Below, one piece after another: positions 60,393-64,000 of a stretch of DNA of 64,000 nt; the stretch's first letter is position 1, and the number at the start of each line of letters is the position of its first letter. Position numbers and translations under genes: made by a program. The notes below the pieces were generated by a model, which was not told the DNA's origin, did not search any database, and saw nothing but the letters and a program-made list of their open reading frames with translations. Source of the DNA: Paenibacillus sp. MMS18-CY102 (GTDB taxonomy: Bacteria > Bacillota > Bacilli > Paenibacillales > Paenibacillaceae); contig NZ_WSTC01000008.1 of NCBI RefSeq assembly GCF_009789195.1, forward strand, positions 124,001 to 188,000, given 5' to 3'.

Positions 60393-61529
60393 ATGGGTTT
60401 GGAGCGAATTGGCTTACGGCAGCTTTCGATACTCGTCATCCATTTTATGCTCGGCACATCTATTCTTATTGCACCAAGCAATCTGGCGCATGTCGCTAAG
60501 CAGGACGGGTGGATATCAGCAACGTTAGGGATAATGCTAGTCTTGGGATCGGTGTGGCTATATGATCTTCTGGCGAGGCGCTATCCGACGTTAACTTTTA
60601 CGCAGATGATTGAACATATTTTGGGCAAATGGGTCGGAAAGATCGTCTCGCTTATGCTGTTCAGCTACTTGTTCTTGCTGGCTTCCTTCCTTGTGCGTGT
60701 GGCAGGCAACTTCATTACGACCCAGATGATGCCAGAGACGCCAATCGAAAGCATTCACTTGATATTAATTATTATCATTGTCATCGCGGTTTGTTATGGA
60801 ATCGAGACGATCGCTAGAGCCTCTGAGATGCTGTTCTTGCCTGTAACCGTTTTGCTTGTGCTGCTCATTATTTTTCTGCTCCCGGAAATTCATTTTGCAA
60901 ACCTGCTGCCAATGTTCGAGCGTGGCATTGCGCCTGTAGCACTTAGCACGTTCTATCTGTTCACCATTCAGGAGGTAGCGGTGTTTCTAATGATCTACCC
61001 TTATGTGAGCAAGCCAGGCAAGACGCGTTCAGCGATGGCGGTAGGGGTTGTTGTTGGTGGAATTGCGATTATCCTTACGACACTGCTGTGTTTGATCGTG
61101 TTGGGTGCAAACTTAACTGAACGCAACATATTCGCAAGTTATTCACTCGCCAAAAAAATTACGGTCGCTCATTTTCTCCGTGTTGATGCTTTCATGGCCA
61201 TCATTTGGCTCGTTGCCCTGTTTTTCAAGATGGCTGTCACTTTCTACGGATCAGTGCTGTCCTTGTCCCAAACGCTGCAGCTTCCACGTTATCGTGTGCT
61301 AGCGATGCCGCTCGGATTCCTATTGCTGTGGCTTTCGACCATTGTGTATAGCAATATCGTCGAGTTTTTAAACTTTACACCGGGCATTTGGTCGATATAT
61401 TCTTGCTGTTATGTAGTCCTGTTGCCAATCTTGCTGCTTATTATAGGTCGAATCCGCTTCGGGCGGTTCCAAAAGCCAGGTGCGCCAGCAAGCGGCCAAC
61501 AAAAAATAAACAAGCCGGCTGACGGGTGA
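60393..61529 (+). CDS. Spore germination permease, GerB/GerKB family
   Basis: This 378-residue protein has ten predicted membrane helices and the family opening GLERIGLRQLSILVIHFMLG followed by TSILIAPSNLAHVAKQDGW. It is the permease-like B subunit of the GerA-type receptor, in the APC superfamily, and binds the germinant. The frame is open from 60300, but ATG 60393 fits the family start and follows TTAGGGGTG. The gene order A-C-(small)-B is common in Paenibacillus. Confidence 0.92.
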   Translation: MGLERIGLRQLSILVIHFMLGTSILIAPSNLAHVAKQDGWISATLGIMLVLGSVWLYDLLARRYPTLTFTQMIEHILGKWVGKIVSLMLFSYLFLLASFLVRVAGNFITTQMMPETPIESIHLILIIIIVIAVCYGIETIARASEMLFLPVTVLLVLLIIFLLPEIHFANLLPMFERGIAPVALSTFYLFTIQEVAVFLMIYPYVSKPGKTRSAMAVGVVVGGIAIILTTLLCLIVLGANLTERNIFASYSLAKKITVAHFLRVDAFMAIIWLVALFFKMAVTFYGSVLSLSQTLQLPRYRVLAMPLGFLLLWLSTIVYSNIVEFLNFTPGIWSIYSCCYVVLLPILLLIIGRIRFGRFQKPGAPASGQQKINKPADG

Positions 61530-61549
61530 CCGCCAAGCTGGCTTGTTTG
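61510..61549 (+). terminator. Rho-independent terminator overlapping the gerB stop
   Basis: The arms ACAAGCCGGCT and AGCTGGCTTGT are followed by TTTGG. The left arm lies inside the last codons of the permease gene. Confidence 0.65.
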
Positions 61550-61585
61550 GCTTCATGTATAATTGTTTCTGTGTTTGTAAAATGA

Positions 61586-62194
61586 TTATTTCGTGACGCC
61601 TTGTTTGCTTGCCGAAGCAAATTGGTACAGCTGCTCGACTTTCTCTTCTGTCAATTCGCCGCTATTATCGAACACGGTAATCGACGATTGCGGGATTTCC
61701 CAATTGATTTCTGGCACGAACTGTACGCGAGTAGCGAACGAGTCCCAGTTGTCGAGTTTCCATTGGTCACGTACCGTTTGGCGATCGATAATGCGCGTTT
61801 TTTGCGTTTCCATATCAGAGAGCGTAACGGTGATCACTTTCACATCAACTTCTGCATGTGTGCGTCCCGCAGCGGATAATACGTCTTCAATCCATTGATT
61901 ATTCTTAAGCTCAGCTGTGAATGGGCTAATCATGAACACGTTCTGGCCCGCTGCTAGATTCTCGATGCAGATGTCCTTCGTTGTATCATATTCCAAATCA
62001 CGAAGGTGCTTCTTATAGAAATCAGAGTCGCGATCATTCGGATCAAGGCCATTCGAAGCGAGGATATGCTCGACGAACCGTCCGCCAACTGTGTCGCGGT
62101 CAAGGAATGCTGCTGGGATGCGTTTAGCGAGTTGCCGTGCAACCGTTGTTTTGCCAGTGCCGGCAACGCCTACGAAAAAGATTAATTTTTGCAC
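61586..62194 (-). CDS. P-loop kinase-like ATP-binding protein
   Basis: This 202-residue protein begins QKLIFFVGVAGTGKTTVARQ with Walker A GVAGTGKT, and has DRDTVGGRFVEH and a mobile lid-like region ETQKTRIIDRQTVRDQWK. It resembles the AAA_33/zeta-toxin-like kinases that phosphorylate small molecules. The substrate is not evident. The start has AGGAAC upstream. It is monocistronic. Confidence 0.8.
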   Translation of the reverse strand: MQKLIFFVGVAGTGKTTVARQLAKRIPAAFLDRDTVGGRFVEHILASNGLDPNDRDSDFYKKHLRDLEYDTTKDICIENLAAGQNVFMISPFTAELKNNQWIEDVLSAAGRTHAEVDVKVITVTLSDMETQKTRIIDRQTVRDQWKLDNWDSFATRVQFVPEINWEIPQSSITVFDNSGELTEEKVEQLYQFASASKQGVTK

Positions 62195-62809
62195 AATAAG
62201 TTCCTCCAGATGTCATAATAGATTTCAATATTGTAACACTAAATGCTAGAGAACTGAATAGTTTCGTTGCACGCATTCGTTGCACAATTCTTGCCGGGCT
62301 TGGTGGCGGACCGATATAATAGTAACAACATAAGGAAATAGCCTATAAGCAAGTATTGATGCACCAAATAGAACGAATGTTCGTTTTTAGGGAAGAGGCA
62401 TATAACTGGCATCTGTTCATATATGGGAGAAAACATGCCATTATTTGGCTAAATGTCTAATAGGCGGCGATGATCGCGATCTTGACGAGACCAACGCTAT
62501 GGACATATATGCGAACATTCGTTCCTATGTGCAGAAATAGGCATTTTTATAGCTTATTGTTAGAAGGGCACATAGCGACCAGCCTTTCATTCTTTTCAAT
62601 ATGATAAATGCCAAAAAGCTAGGCGACATCAGGGTTTACGAGGATTCCTTGGTGGAGAATCCGTTGTCGAATTGCGATCCGTTTCATGCAGCAGCCACTG
62701 TGTAGAATGGAAAGTGCGATATTACGCCATTACGAACATGTGTTCTATTCAAGATAAGAGACCGTATTTAGATCGGATTAGCTTAAATTATGAAAGGGGC
62801 AATTTTACG
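62195..62809. other. Intergenic region with two LexA-like boxes and a gene remnant
   Basis: No intact gene is seen in 615 bp. AGAACGAATGTTCG (62370-62383) matches the Bacillus LexA box CGAACnnnnGTTCG at all but the first base; CGAACATTCGTTCC (62512-62525) matches at all but the last. A short open frame between them (about 62410-62540) reads ...IGGDDRDLDETNAMDIYANI and ends SYVQK, which looks like the tail of a lost protein. The remainder is AT-rich without recognisable features. Confidence 0.4.
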
Positions 62810-63778
62810 ATGAATAAAGAGAAAAAACGAATTGGTGTCGTCGGCCTAGGCGATATCGCCTCCAAAGCTTACCTGCCTGTGCTTGGTACGCATCCCGAAG
62901 TTGATCTTGTTGGCGTCATGAGCCGAACGGCATCGAAAGTGGGCGCGATCGCGGATCAATATCGGATTGAAGGGCGGTTTACGGAGTTGGAGGGGCTGCT
63001 GGATATAAAGCCGGACGGCATCTTCATACATAGTGCAACAGAGGCGCATGAGCAAATCGTTACAGCATGCTTGGAGCGGGATATCGCTGTGTACGTTGAT
63101 AAGCCGTTATCCTATGAGATCGTTGCTTCGGAACGAATGGCAGAGCTGGCGGTGAAGCGGGGCGTACTGCTTGCAGTAGGGTTTAACCGACGGTTTGCGC
63201 CAAGGTATCAAGAAGTGAAACAATGGTGCCAACACTCTGGCGGATTCGACCTCTTGCTTCTGCAGAAGCACCGTACGTCATTGCAGCAATTACCGGCAGC
63301 CCACACGTTATACGATGACTTGATTCATATGCTTGATCTGATGCTATGGCTGGGCGCTTCTCCCTATGAGCTCACTTCCTATGTACAACAAAACACTGAA
63401 GAAGGAAGATTGCGGCACGCAACAGGTGCGGTGACGTTCAGAAGCGGCGGCTTAAGCGATCACGGATCGCAGCGGGCTGCAAGTTTTAGCATGAATCGAT
63501 CTGCTGGTTCAGATCTTGAGCGAGTAGAGCTTCATGGCAACGGGTGCTCGATAGAGGTCGTCAACATTGAAGCAGCGACTTGGCAGCATAACGGCACCTA
63601 TGAAGCGAAAACATTTGGCAGTTGGGACTCCATTGCTAAGCGCCGCGGATTCGCAGGCGTGATCCAACATTTTCTCGATTCGATCGAAAATCCAGCAAAG
63701 TGCACAGTGAAAGCTACAGATGTGCTTGATACGCATTGGCTGGTGGAGAAGTTGATTGCACGGTCAGGCAATCAATAA
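62810..63778 (+). CDS. Gfo/Idh/MocA family oxidoreductase
   Basis: This 322-residue protein has the nucleotide motif GVVGLGDIASKAYLPVL (near residue 8), the catalytic Lys motif VYVDKPLSYE and a C-terminal substrate domain (HTLYDDLIHMLDLMLWLG). It probably oxidises or reduces a sugar-type substrate with NAD(P). ATG 62810 follows AAAGGGG at 62792-62798; the frame is open from 62672 but that part is not family-like. Its nucleotide motif differs from the cluster paralogue at 25180. Confidence 0.9.
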   Translation: MNKEKKRIGVVGLGDIASKAYLPVLGTHPEVDLVGVMSRTASKVGAIADQYRIEGRFTELEGLLDIKPDGIFIHSATEAHEQIVTACLERDIAVYVDKPLSYEIVASERMAELAVKRGVLLAVGFNRRFAPRYQEVKQWCQHSGGFDLLLLQKHRTSLQQLPAAHTLYDDLIHMLDLMLWLGASPYELTSYVQQNTEEGRLRHATGAVTFRSGGLSDHGSQRAASFSMNRSAGSDLERVELHGNGCSIEVVNIEAATWQHNGTYEAKTFGSWDSIAKRRGFAGVIQHFLDSIENPAKCTVKATDVLDTHWLVEKLIARSGNQ

Positions 63779-63791
63779 GAATGCAAATGCT

Positions 63792-63824
63792 AACACCATT
63801 TCTCAAAAGGAAATGGTGTTTTTG
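63792..63824 (+). terminator. Rho-independent terminator
   Basis: The arms AACACCATTTC and GAAATGGTGTT are followed by TTTG and more Ts. Confidence 0.85.
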
Positions 63825-63922
63825 TTTTAATAAATCGGGCTGTGGACGAATAGTGAATATAAGGATATTATTAGATTACATATATTGGATGGATTCAGCC
63901 ATCGCATGGAGGGATGTCAACT

Positions 63923-64000
63923 ATGACAATCAATGAGGATTTCCCGTTTGAAATACGTCGTTTATACTTAAATGAAATTTCTGGACTCCTTGCGCTTATG
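63923..64000 (+). CDS. N-terminal fragment of an unidentified protein
   Basis: ATG 63923 follows GGAGGG with good spacing. The frame is open to the end of the window and encodes MTINEDFPFEIRRLYLNEIS followed by GLLALM. The 26 residues are too few to identify; the pattern would fit the start of a GNAT acetyltransferase, but this is a guess. Confidence 0.55.
   Translation, partial: MTINEDFPFEIRRLYLNEISGLLALM

Noticed and set aside
1-64000. tRNA, rRNA, CRISPR arrays and insertion sequences
   Set aside because: None was recognised on either strand; the only mobile-type gene is the tyrosine recombinase at 8865-9788.

Overview
The window looks like chromosomal DNA of an endospore-forming, low-to-mid GC Firmicute close to Paenibacillus. 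The reasons are strong AGGAGG-type ribosome binding sites, YesM/YesN-type two-component genes beside a sugar ABC transporter, a GerA-type germination operon, a GH87-type alpha-1,3-glucanase, B. subtilis-like Zur boxes and CcpA cre sites. No rRNA, tRNA, CRISPR array or intact insertion sequence was seen. All assignments come from reading the sequence and from memory of families; no database search was run.

Layout. 0-4.5 kb: end of a sensor kinase, its AraC-type response regulator and a sugar ABC importer. 4.5-8.8 kb: a probable spore-surface gene behind a sigma-K-like promoter, small hypothetical genes, coproporphyrinogen oxidase and a YebC2/YeeN protein. 8.8-16.2 kb: a tyrosine recombinase with a 13-6-13 palindrome upstream, an ABC ATPase, ModA, a Zur-controlled zinc GTPase (ZagA/YciC type), small metabolic genes and a decayed alcohol dehydrogenase. 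16.2-18.3 kb: a LysM protein and an FMN glutamate-synthase-like enzyme.

18.6-32.8 kb is the most interesting part: a co-directional cluster of at least twelve genes for what looks like a carrier-protein-tethered amino acid pathway. It has two acyl carrier proteins, each beside its own pre-ATP-grasp ligase, a BtrK-like PLP decarboxylase, a BtrH-like acyltransferase, a radical SAM/SPASM enzyme, a Gfo/Idh/MocA oxidoreductase, a GT-B glycosyltransferase-like protein and a three-gene ABC exporter. It is preceded by a frameshifted alpha/beta-hydrolase gene. The logic resembles the side-chain branch of butirosin biosynthesis (BtrI, J, K, H), but no 2-deoxystreptamine genes, BtrO/BtrV or BtrG were seen, so the product is unknown and probably new.

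32.8-42.3 kb: an SDR, small secreted or lipoprotein genes, the large multidomain alpha-1,3-glucanase and an RCC1-repeat protein. 42.3-49 kb: fused isobutyryl-CoA mutase with its cobalamin adenosyltransferase, a nitroreductase, a MarR regulator and an HELLH-motif protein. The region upstream of the MarR gene shares a promoter-like block with the modA promoter. 49-57 kb: an Lhr-type helicase and a MoxR/DUF58/membrane-protein operon. 57-61.5 kb: a gerA-type operon in which a small membrane-protein gene is broken by a 43-bp tandem duplication. 61.5-64 kb: a P-loop kinase-like gene, a region with two LexA-like boxes, a second Gfo/Idh/MocA gene and the first codons of one more gene.
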